Made by a program: the position numbers and the translations under genes | The notes under the pieces: model-generated | Told to the model about the DNA's origin: nothing | Databases searched by the model: none | What the model saw: the letters and a program-made list of their open reading frames with translations, nothing else | Source: Blastococcus sp. | Lineage (GTDB): Bacteria; Actinomycetota; Actinomycetes; Mycobacteriales; Geodermatophilaceae | DNA length: 5,867 nt | Direction: 5' to 3' | Assembly (NCBI GenBank): GCA_025963345.1 | Contig: JAOPUS010000327.1 | Location: 1 to 5,867 of the forward strand | Shown: positions 1-5,586 of the stretch, one piece after another | Layout of the letters: every line of letters begins with the position of its first letter | Position numbering within the stretch: the first letter of the stretch is position 1

Positions 1-162
1 CCGCTTGTCGTCGACGAGCGTCCGCTGCATGACCGCGATCTGCCCCGCCGGGCCGCCGAACGTCTGCAGGGAGATAGCGAACCAGGCGCGCACCGCGGTG
101 CCGAACGGGATCGCCGGTTCGGTCGCCCGGGGTCCCGGACGGCGTCCGGCGTCACTGGCCAC
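1..162 (-). CDS. chrA: Chromate transporter, ChrA type (5' part, runs off left edge)
   Basis: Only the first 54 codons are present; the gene continues beyond base 1. The visible protein has a basic, Pro/Arg-rich leader of about 18 residues. It is followed by the diagnostic start of a chromate-transporter domain: an amphipathic/hydrophobic helix (A23-L32), then F-G-G-P-A-G-Q-I (35-42), A-V-M-Q (43-46) and L-V-D-D-K-R (49-54). In known ChrA proteins this FGGPxGQ segment opens the first of two homologous membrane halves. The family exports chromate (in some members perhaps sulfate) across the cytoplasmic membrane and gives chromate resistance. The GTG start at 162 is set by a good Shine-Dalgarno, GAGGAG, on the minus strand (plus 168-173), 5 nt away. 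The gene is divergent from the oxidoreductase at 321. Family membership is strong from the motif; one-domain or two-domain length, and actual substrate, cannot be seen. Confidence 0.9.
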   Translation of the reverse strand, partial: MASDAGRRPGPRATEPAIPFGTAVRAWFAISLQTFGGPAGQIAVMQRTLVDDKR

Positions 163-320
163 GGGTGCTCCTCGGTGGCGCGGTCGGCGGAGATCGACGA
201 CAGGCAGCATCCCAGCCCGGCCCGAGGCGTCCCCCGCCCGCCGTCCCGTCGACGTCACCCCGGAGATGGTCCGCGAGATCCGGACGCTGATCGGGCACGC
301 CTGACCGACAGAATGCGGGC
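163..320. other. Divergent intergenic region between chrA and oxidoreductase
   Basis: This 158-bp stretch should hold the promoters of both divergent genes. No convincing -35/-10 pair was found on either strand. Its right half (about 224-304, plus strand) is open with almost wholly G/C third positions and ends in TGA at 302-304. In that frame there is no ATG, GTG or TTG between 163 and the ATG at 266, so it is not called as a gene (see findings). Confidence 0.5.
168..173 (-). promoter_or_regulatory. Ribosome binding site of chrA
   Basis: The minus strand reads GAGGAG 5 nt before the GTG at 162. This is one of only two clear Shine-Dalgarno sequences in the window, and it decides the GTG start over any internal codon. 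Confidence 0.75.
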
Positions 321-1370
321 ATGACGTTCGGCGCAGGGATGGAACCGGCCCGGATCGGTCTGGTGGGGTACGGCTTCGGTGGTCGCTGGTTCCATGCCCC
401 GCTGTTGCAGGCGGCCGGCGAGTGCGACCTCGTCGGCGTCGTCACCTCCTCCTCCGAACGACGCGCCCTGGTCGAGCACGACCACCCGGGACTGCGGACC
501 TTCGACTCACTGGAGGCGTTGCACGCCGCCGGCGCCGAGGCGGTCGCGATCTCGACCCCCGCCTCGACGCACAGCGCGCTCACCGACCAGGCGCTCGGGC
601 TGGGGTTCGCCGTGGTGTGCGACAAGCCCTTCGCGCTCGACGCGGGCGCCGCCCGCAGGTCGGTCGAGCTCGCCACGCGGCTCGGGCTGCCGCTGGCCCC
701 GTACCAGAACCGGCGCTGGGACTCCGACTTCCTGACCGTCCGGGCCCTGGCCGACGAGGGGACCCTCGGCGAGCTGACCAGGTTCGAGTCCCGCTTCGAG
801 CGGTTCGCACCCGATCCGGGACCGCCGGCCTCGGGCGGCGGCACGCTGCGCGACTTCGGCAGTCACCTGGTGGACCAGGCGCTGGTGCTCCTTGGTCCGG
901 TCGCGTCGGTCCACGCCGAGTGGAGGCTGCGGGACAGCGGTCTGGACGACGACGTCTTCGTCGCCCTCACCCACGCGAACGGCGCGCGCTCGCACCTGTC
1001 GGGCAGCTGGAGCCAGGGCGCGCCCGGCCCGCGGTTCCGGGTCACCGGGACGACGGGCAGCTACGTGGTCGGAGGCGTCGACGGGCAGGAGGACGCGCTG
1101 CTCGCCGGGAAGTCGCCGGCGACGCTGGGCACGGCGTGGGGTGCCGAGCCGGCCGACCGCTGGGGACGCGTGTTCCGGGGGGACGACGGCGAGGTGGTGC
1201 CCACGCTGCCCGGCGCGTGGAACACGTTCTATCCGGCGTTCGCCGCCGCCGTGCGGGGACTCGGGCCGGTGCCGGTCGACCCGCGCGACGCCGTCGCCAC
1301 CGCGACCGTGCTCGACGCCGCGCGCCGCAGCGCGACCGACGGCGGCGTCGTGTCCCTTCCGCCGGGCTGA
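321..1370 (+). CDS. Gfo/Idh/MocA family NAD(P)-dependent oxidoreductase
   Basis: The 349-residue length is typical of the family (about 330-390). The N-terminal Rossmann fold (about 10-135) carries the dinucleotide loop G16-Y-G18-x-x-G21 followed by W-F-H-A-P-L, the S-T-P-x-x-x-H strand (78-84) and the family's lysine-proline motif, here C100-D-K102-P103 instead of the common E-K-P. Y128-Q-N-R-R-W-D-S-D-F and the C-terminal D178-F-G-S-H182-L-V-D185 match the catalytic helix, where Lys102 and His182 (with Asp178) are the expected catalytic residues. The FHAPL and NRRWDSDF signatures place it in the branch containing E. coli YdgJ/YhhX-like enzymes, which act on cyclitols, sugars or sugar-derived ketones; the substrate cannot be read from sequence. 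The ATG at 321 lacks a clear Shine-Dalgarno; an in-frame ATG at 339 (M7) starts just before the first beta strand and is an alternative. The gene is monocistronic, divergent from chrA and convergent with the lipoprotein gene. Confidence 0.92.
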   Translation: MTFGAGMEPARIGLVGYGFGGRWFHAPLLQAAGECDLVGVVTSSSERRALVEHDHPGLRTFDSLEALHAAGAEAVAISTPASTHSALTDQALGLGFAVVCDKPFALDAGAARRSVELATRLGLPLAPYQNRRWDSDFLTVRALADEGTLGELTRFESRFERFAPDPGPPASGGGTLRDFGSHLVDQALVLLGPVASVHAEWRLRDSGLDDDVFVALTHANGARSHLSGSWSQGAPGPRFRVTGTTGSYVVGGVDGQEDALLAGKSPATLGTAWGAEPADRWGRVFRGDDGEVVPTLPGAWNTFYPAFAAAVRGLGPVPVDPRDAVATATVLDAARRSATDGGVVSLPPG

Positions 1371-1389
1371 TCGACCCCGGACGTGCAGC

Positions 1390-1421
1390 GGGGCCGATCG
1401 GCAACTCTGCCGACCGGCCCC
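1390..1421. terminator. Bidirectional intrinsic-type hairpin between convergent genes
   Basis: Two 14-nt arms (1390-1403 and 1408-1421) flank a 4-nt loop, ACTC. Thirteen of 14 positions are Watson-Crick. The one exception is A-C in plus-strand RNA but a G-U wobble in minus-strand RNA, so the hairpin is slightly better for the lipoprotein gene. It lies 20 nt past the oxidoreductase stop and 17 nt past the lipoprotein stop. No U-tract follows on either side, as is common for GC-rich actinobacterial terminators; termination itself is inferred. Confidence 0.75.
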
Positions 1422-1437
1422 GTTCGCGTGCGGGATA

Positions 1438-2130
1438 TCAGCTGGTCGGGACCGTGATGGTCGCGATGCCGATCACCAGGTCGCCGGCCAGGGCGGTGGT
1501 GCTGAACGTCGAGTTCAGCAGGTCGGCCGCCTCGGGGCTGAGCGTGACCGTGGTGCCCTGCAGGACGGCGTTGCCGGTGGCGTCCATGGAGATCGGGTTG
1601 AGGGTGCTGCCGTCGAGGTCGAACAGCGGGGCGCTGGCCGCGGCCTGCGTGCCGTTCACGGAGACGTCACCGAAGAGCCGCGCGGGGGTGCCCGGGTCGA
1701 CGGTGAAGTTGGTCAACTCGACCGTGGTGGCGCCGGCGGTCAGGCTCAGGCCGCTGTTCTGGTGCAGCAGGGTGCCCTGCACGTAGGGGCGGTAGCCGCT
1801 GCTCTTGTCGAACACGGTCACGGTGCCCCCGGTGATCGGGAAGCTGACCGAACCATCGGCGAGCGTGGCGTCCCCGACGGTGCCCGGGGCGAGGCCCAGG
1901 GTGCCGAGGGCGGCGACGAAGTCGGCGTCCAGTGCGACGGCGGTGCTGCCGCCGGTGCCGATGGCCGGCAGGGAGGCGATGGGCTCGGGGCGGGCGATCT
2001 GCGTGCTCGAGCTCGACGACGAGTCGCTCGCGGTGGCGTCGTTGCTGCTGCAGGCGCCGAGACCGAGAGCCGCGCTCAGGGCGACGCTGGCGACCAGCAG
2101 CTTCTTGGCGGAGAGCTTGGACGGGGTCAT
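1438..2130 (-). CDS. Putative secreted lipoprotein of unknown function
   Basis: The protein has 230 residues. It starts with a classic lipoprotein signal: a basic n-region (K5, K9, K10), a hydrophobic core L11-L24 and the lipobox L24-G-A-C27, so Cys27 should be lipidated and the mature protein anchored outside the cytoplasmic membrane. Residues 28-43 form a Ser/Asp/Thr-rich flexible linker with six serines in a row (37-42). The rest is a beta-rich Thr/Val/Gly/Leu domain with no further cysteine. Recognisable stretches are S-F-P-I-T-G-G-T-V-T-V (96-106), G-L-S-L-T-A-G (127-133), T-T-V-E-L-T-N-F (135-142), a P-L-F-D-L-D-G segment, and near the C-terminus L-S-P-E-A-A-D-L-L-N. From memory, similar lipoproteins are common hypothetical proteins in actinobacteria; I know no function. 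The ATG at 2130 is chosen because it opens the signal peptide and has AGGAG 5 nt upstream; the frame stays open further upstream, but that extension has no coding support. The gene is convergent with the oxidoreductase and divergent from the methyltransferase. Confidence 0.85.
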   Translation of the reverse strand: MTPSKLSAKKLLVASVALSAALGLGACSSNDATASDSSSSSSTQIARPEPIASLPAIGTGGSTAVALDADFVAALGTLGLAPGTVGDATLADGSVSFPITGGTVTVFDKSSGYRPYVQGTLLHQNSGLSLTAGATTVELTNFTVDPGTPARLFGDVSVNGTQAAASAPLFDLDGSTLNPISMDATGNAVLQGTTVTLSPEAADLLNSTFSTTALAGDLVIGIATITVPTS

Positions 2131-2135
2131 GGTGG

Positions 2136-2140
2136 CTCCT
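2136..2140 (-). promoter_or_regulatory. Ribosome binding site of lipoprotein gene
   Basis: The minus strand reads AGGAG 5 nt before the ATG at 2130. It rules out the longer open frame that reaches 2355 as the true start. Confidence 0.75.
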
Positions 2141-2242
2141 AGGTGTCGATCGGGTCGATGCAGGAGGCATTCGGGCCGAGACGCCGAGACGGATTGCGCG
2201 CAACCGATCTTTGTGAAAAGTCGTGGTCCCGAGCGCTGCGAC

Positions 2243-2257
2243 GAACCGATCGGGTTC
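2243..2257. repeat. Inverted repeat GAACC-N5-GGTTC, possible operator
   Basis: Perfect 5-bp arms are separated by 5 bp in the divergent region, 113 bp upstream of the lipoprotein start and 82 bp upstream of the methyltransferase ATG. The size would suit a dimeric repressor, but arms this short arise often by chance in GC-rich DNA. Confidence 0.25.
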
Positions 2258-2338
2258 CCCGCATCGAACATCTGAGGTGACCCGCCACCGAAGCCCTGAC
2301 GCCCGCCGTCCGCTGCACGCGAGCGGGTGGCTGCCCCG

Positions 2339-3055
2339 ATGAGCCTCGCGATCACGGACGTGCCGACGACGGACCTGTACGCCGTGGCCCTGCACTCGAT
2401 GAACGAACCGGGCGGCCATCGGCGCTGGTATGCCCGCTACGAGGGCGGGCCGCGCCGCTCGCTGGGCGAGGCACTGCGCCGGTGGTGCGGCACGGTCGAC
2501 GCCACCGACCAGGACCTGCTCGCCCGCGCACCGGGCGCAGTGCTCGACCTCGGATGCGGGCCGGGGCGACTCGTCATCGAGCTGGCCCGCCAAGGACGCG
2601 AGTCGGCCGGGGTGGACACCTCCCGGGTCGCGGTGCGGCTCGCCCGCAGTGCCGGAGCAACCGCGCTGTGCCGGTCGATCTTCGACCCGGTGCCCGGTGA
2701 GGGCCGGTGGGACACGGTGCTGCTGGCCGACGGCAACGTCGGAATCGGCGGCGACCCGGCCGCGCTGCTGGCCCGCTGCCGCGACCTGATCGGCCCCACC
2801 GGCCGGGTGCTCGTCGAGCTCGACCCCCCGGGGACCGGGCTGCGGTCCAACCGGGTGCGGCTCGAGCGCGGCACCCAGCGGGGCAGCTGGTTCGACTGGG
2901 CGCACGTCGGGGTCGACGCCGTCGACGGGCCCGCCGCGGAGGCGGGGCTGCACGTCACCGAGACGTGGGAACGGGCCGGCCGCTCGTTCGCCGCGCTCGT
3001 CCCGGCGCCCGAGGGTCGCGCGGACGTCGTCCGCCGCGTCGGTCTGGCGTCCTGA
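2339..3055 (+). CDS. Class I SAM-dependent methyltransferase
   Basis: The protein is 238 residues from the ATG at 2339. A Rossmann-like methyltransferase core follows a helical N-terminal region of about 65 residues. Motif I is V68-L-D-L-G-C-G-P-G-R (68-77). The acidic residue ending beta 2, expected to bind the SAM ribose, is D93 in G-V-D-T-S. The motif around W124-D-T-V-L-L-A-D-G-N, running into G-I-G-G-D-P (135-140), sits where beta 4 should be. The next segment, G-R-V-L-V-E-L-D-P-P, is beta 5. The C-terminal third ends in an E-R-A-G-R-S-F-A-A-L strand typical of the fold. The D-G-N-x-G-I-G-G-D-P signature recalls an actinobacterial methyltransferase subgroup found beside family 2 glycosyltransferases; the acceptor is unknown. 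A GTG at 2327 in the same frame would add four residues. Neither start has a strong Shine-Dalgarno, and an in-frame stop at 2297-2299 bars anything longer. The stop lies 2 nt before the epimerase start, so the two genes form an operon. Confidence 0.88.
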   Translation: MSLAITDVPTTDLYAVALHSMNEPGGHRRWYARYEGGPRRSLGEALRRWCGTVDATDQDLLARAPGAVLDLGCGPGRLVIELARQGRESAGVDTSRVAVRLARSAGATALCRSIFDPVPGEGRWDTVLLADGNVGIGGDPAALLARCRDLIGPTGRVLVELDPPGTGLRSNRVRLERGTQRGSWFDWAHVGVDAVDGPAAEAGLHVTETWERAGRSFAALVPAPEGRADVVRRVGLAS

Positions 3056-3057
3056 CC

Positions 3058-4113
3058 GTGCGCATCCTGGTCACCGGAGGTGCCGGGTTCGTCGGCTCGC
3101 ACGTCGTCAGTGCCTGCCGGGACGCCGGCCACGAGGTGCGCGTCCTCGACGCGCTGCTGCCCGCCGTCCACCCGGCCGGCGTCGAGCCGACCCTCCCGGA
3201 CGGCGTCGAACTGCTGGTCGGTGACGTCCGTGATGCGGGGACGGTCGACCGCGCCCTGGAGGGGGTCGACGCGGTCTGCCACCAGGCCGCGATGGTCGGG
3301 CTCGGCGTCGACGTCCAGGACATGCCCGAGTACGTCGGGATCAACGAGTTCGGCACCGCGGTGCTGCTGGCCGGTATGGCGCGGGCCGACGTCGGCCGGC
3401 TGGTCCTGGCCAGCTCGATGGTGGTCTACGGCGAGGGCCGCTACGAGTGCCCCGTGGACGGCGTCGTCCCGGCCGGGCCGCGGCGCCGGGCGGACCTGGA
3501 CGAGGGCCGGTTCGAGCCGCCCTGCCCGCTGTGCGGCCGGCAGCTGTCCTGGGGGACGGTGGCCGAGGGCGCCGGTCTCGACCCCCGCAACACCTACGCG
3601 GCCACCAAGCTCGGTCAGGAGCACCTCGCGTCGTCGTGGGCGTCCTCGACCGGGGGCGGCGCCATCGCGCTGCGCTACCACAACGTCTACGGCCCCCACA
3701 TGCCGCGAGACACCCCGTACGCCGGCGTCGCCGCGATCTTCCGCAGCGCCCTAGAGGGCGGCCGGGCGCCGCGGGTCTTCGAGGACGGCGGTCAGCAGCG
3801 CGACTTCGTGCACGTCACCGACGTGGCCGAGGCGAACCTCCGTGGCCTCCTGGCCGATCCCCCGGAGTCGGCGCTGCGCGCCTACAACGTCGCCTCGGGC
3901 ACCCCGCACACCGTCGGGGACATGGCCCGGGCGCTGGCCGACGCGTTCGGAGGGCCCGAGCCGCAGGTCACCGGCGAGTACCGGATCGGCGACGTGCGGC
4001 ACGTCGTCGCCAGTCCACTCCTCGCCGAGAACGAACTCGGGTTCCGAGCACAGGTGGAGTTCGACGACGGCATGCGCGCGTTCGCCACCGATCCCCTGCG
4101 CTCCGCTCCCTGA
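3058..4113 (+). CDS. NAD-dependent epimerase/dehydratase (dTDP-L-rhamnose 4-epimerase-like)
   Basis: The protein has 351 residues and is an extended short-chain dehydrogenase/reductase. The NAD-binding loop is T6-G-G-A-G10-F-V-G13, with D31 after beta 2 for the adenosine ribose, G-D56-V-R-D at beta 3, and H75-Q-A-A. The active site has S119-S120 with V-V-Y-G-E-G and the catalytic Y180-A-A-T-K184. R206-Y-H-N-V-Y-G-P follows in the substrate-binding half. Between catalytic Ser and Tyr lies an insert (about 128-175) with Y-E-C131-P and P-P-C156-P-L-C159-G-R, a zinc-ribbon-like layout. From memory, this insert occurs in enzymes annotated as dTDP-L-rhamnose 4-epimerase (the 6-deoxy-L-talose route), so a nucleotide-sugar substrate is likely and that specificity is plausible but unproven. 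The GTG at 3058 is chosen because the protein begins directly with the first beta strand (R-I-L-V-T-G-G); it sits 2 nt after the methyltransferase stop with no clear Shine-Dalgarno, which suggests translational coupling. It is convergent with the membrane protein, 22 nt apart. Confidence 0.9.
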   Translation: MRILVTGGAGFVGSHVVSACRDAGHEVRVLDALLPAVHPAGVEPTLPDGVELLVGDVRDAGTVDRALEGVDAVCHQAAMVGLGVDVQDMPEYVGINEFGTAVLLAGMARADVGRLVLASSMVVYGEGRYECPVDGVVPAGPRRRADLDEGRFEPPCPLCGRQLSWGTVAEGAGLDPRNTYAATKLGQEHLASSWASSTGGGAIALRYHNVYGPHMPRDTPYAGVAAIFRSALEGGRAPRVFEDGGQQRDFVHVTDVAEANLRGLLADPPESALRAYNVASGTPHTVGDMARALADAFGGPEPQVTGEYRIGDVRHVVASPLLAENELGFRAQVEFDDGMRAFATDPLRSAP

Positions 4114-4135
4114 CTGCGCTGCGCCCTGACCTCGC

Positions 4136-5500
4136 TCACCACGGGGAGCGGACGACGACCTCGACGGCGATCGCGGGCAGCGCAGCGAGCGCCAGCCAGA
4201 ACCGCTGCGACCGGGGCGGCAGCGACGCCGTCGCCGGGAGCAGCCAGACGAGGAACGGCAGCCAGATCCGCTCGGTCTCGCCGAGGACGAGCCCGGAGAC
4301 GTCGCTGACGGCCATGCCGCCGATCGCCGCCAGGGGCAGCCAGAGCAGCCGGCCGCGCACGCCGGCCAGCCCCGCGATGACCGCCGGCCCGGCGGCCACG
4401 ACCCCGGCGGCGACGTTGGCCGCAAGGAAGTAGTGGAAGTGGAGGAAGCGGTCCTCGTACGCGGCGCCGTCGCGCACCCGCTGGGCGTCGACGGTGATCC
4501 CCTCGAACCACCAGTAGCCGCCGAGGGTGAAGACGGCGAAGACCAGCAGCACCCCGACGGCGGCGACGGCCAACACCCGGACGACGCCGCCCCAGCCCAG
4601 CCGCTTCGCCTGCACGAGGACGACGGCGAACGCCAGCAGTCCGGCCGCGGTGAGGCCGAAGGACAGGAAGAGGCTGAGCCCGAGCAGCAGGCCGCCGGCG
4701 AGAGCCCGGAGGTGGCCGGCGGGTGACGGTCCCCTCGCCGCCGCGAGTGCGAGCAGGGCGATCCCCCAGGCGGTGACCCCCGCGAAGAACGCGTCGGCGC
4801 TCGTGGCGATCCACACCGCGCCCGGGAAGAGGACGGCGAAGGGCGCCACGGCTCGCGCGGCGGCCTCGTCGGCGACCGCGCGGACGGTGACGAGCACCGC
4901 CGGCACCGCCAGCGCGCCCCCGGCGATGCAGAGGACGGCGGCCCAGCCGGGTCCGCCGAGCCCGAGCCGGTCGAGCAGCGCGAAGGCGAGCAGTGCGCCC
5001 GGCGGGTGACCGGCGACGTGCGTCGTCCACGGATCCGCGGAGTGCACCGGAACCGAGTCGACGAACGTCGAGAGCAGGCTCCCGAACCCGTCCACCCGGC
5101 CGACGTCGGCCACGTACTCGTGCTCGCTGGTCATGGGCTCGGCGAGCCGACCCCATCCGCTGCTCAGCGCGAGCGATACCGCCCAGGTGGCCGCGGCAGC
5201 GACACTTCCGCCGAGCAGCCACGACCAGCGCAGGCGGCGGGCGAGGGACGGTCCCCACATGACGCCGACGACCGCGACCAGGAGAGGCAGCAGCACGCGG
5301 GCGGTCAGGACGGGGTCGAACCCGCCGACCAGCACGTAGCCGTCGCGCAGGTGCAGGTCCGCGCCGTCCCGGGTGAGCGCGCGACCGACCAGCCAGACGG
5401 CGAGAACGCCTGCGGCGGCGAGGACGACGAGCGCCCCCCGGGCGATCCCTCCTGCCCTCGACACCCGCTCCTGCTCGACGTCGTCAAGGGCGGCGGTCAT
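4136..5500 (-). CDS. Polytopic membrane protein, probable GT-C-type glycosyltransferase
   Basis: The protein has 454 residues and about 11-13 hydrophobic segments (roughly 20-42, 64-84, 93-113, 184-206, 214-232, 236-255, 264-297, 306-327, 358-380, 386-404, 413-424, 431-448). A long, more polar loop (about 114-167) between the third and fourth segments holds acidic residues E121, E126, E128, D132 and ends in T-H-V-A-G-H165-P-P-G168. Other polar marks are T-S-A-D236-A-F-F, a Trp/Glu/Asp/His-rich loop (330-357) and G407-E-T-E-R-I-W. Multi-span topology, an acidic first large loop and HPPG-like motifs are features of GT-C enzymes, which move sugars from polyprenyl-phosphate donors at the outer membrane face; membership is inferred from layout. 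A pure transporter or scaffold is not excluded. The ATG at 5500 has no Shine-Dalgarno; a GTG at 5464 (V13), with AGGAG 3 nt before it, is a real alternative and still precedes the first helix. The gene is divergent from the family 2 transferase. Confidence 0.75.
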   Translation of the reverse strand: MTAALDDVEQERVSRAGGIARGALVVLAAAGVLAVWLVGRALTRDGADLHLRDGYVLVGGFDPVLTARVLLPLLVAVVGVMWGPSLARRLRWSWLLGGSVAAAATWAVSLALSSGWGRLAEPMTSEHEYVADVGRVDGFGSLLSTFVDSVPVHSADPWTTHVAGHPPGALLAFALLDRLGLGGPGWAAVLCIAGGALAVPAVLVTVRAVADEAAARAVAPFAVLFPGAVWIATSADAFFAGVTAWGIALLALAAARGPSPAGHLRALAGGLLLGLSLFLSFGLTAAGLLAFAVVLVQAKRLGWGGVVRVLAVAAVGVLLVFAVFTLGGYWWFEGITVDAQRVRDGAAYEDRFLHFHYFLAANVAAGVVAAGPAVIAGLAGVRGRLLWLPLAAIGGMAVSDVSGLVLGETERIWLPFLVWLLPATASLPPRSQRFWLALAALPAIAVEVVVRSPW

Positions 5501-5586
5501 CAGCCGGAGACTATGTGCCCCGGTGGACCGACGCCCCTCTCCTCCGGCGAGCGAACCGAAATGGACTCGCGCACGAATACTCGTAC
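5501..5586. promoter_or_regulatory. Short divergent promoter region between the two transferase genes
   Basis: 86 bp must serve two divergent genes. On the minus strand CATAGT (plus 5510-5515) lies 9 nt before the ATG at 5500. On the plus strand AATACT (5576-5581) lies 5 nt before the ATG at 5587. Both fit an nATAnT -10 element, and neither start has a Shine-Dalgarno at the usual distance, so leaderless or nearly leaderless transcripts are possible. No TTGACA-like -35 was seen; the assignment is tentative. Confidence 0.35.

Larger units (their letters stand above)
2131..2338. promoter_or_regulatory. Divergent promoter region, lipoprotein / methyltransferase
   Basis: About 200 bp without a gene. 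It is locally less GC-rich around 2192-2224, where promoter elements are most likely. It holds a perfect 10-bp palindrome, TTGCGCGCAA (2194-2203), and an inverted repeat, GAACC-gatcg-GGTTC (2243-2257). It also holds an exact 9-mer, CGATCGGGT, at 2147-2155 and 2247-2255, and an 8-mer, AACCGATC, at 2202-2209 and 2244-2251. No convincing -35/-10 pair could be assigned by eye on either strand. Confidence 0.45.

Noticed and set aside
152..844. Long minus-strand open frame opposite the oxidoreductase
   Set aside because: It is the mirror of a gene with intact Rossmann and catalytic motifs; its product is Ser/Arg/Pro-rich with no recognisable domain.
422..2142. Long plus-strand open frames running through the oxidoreductase and opposite the lipoprotein
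   Set aside because: Their translations are Arg/Gly/Pro-rich low-complexity sequence, typical of shifted frames in very GC-rich DNA, and they cross the terminator hairpin and two real genes.
2131..2355. N-terminal extension of the lipoprotein frame
   Set aside because: The ATG at 2130 has AGGAG at proper spacing and directly opens a lipoprotein signal peptide, which must be N-terminal.
2707..3057. N-terminal extension of the epimerase frame
   Set aside because: It overlaps the methyltransferase in another frame and reads as Arg/Gly-rich sequence; the Rossmann fold begins right at the GTG at 3058.
2437..3699. Minus-strand open frame opposite methyltransferase and epimerase
   Set aside because: No domain, and both plus-strand genes have complete motif sets.
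4114..4135. Terminator between the convergent epimerase and membrane-protein genes
   Set aside because: The 22-bp gap shows no stable hairpin or U-tract.
3882..5258. Second minus-strand frame inside the membrane-protein region
   Set aside because: It is Arg/Gly/Ala-rich with no membrane segments; the neighbouring frame gives a regular series of hydrophobic helices.
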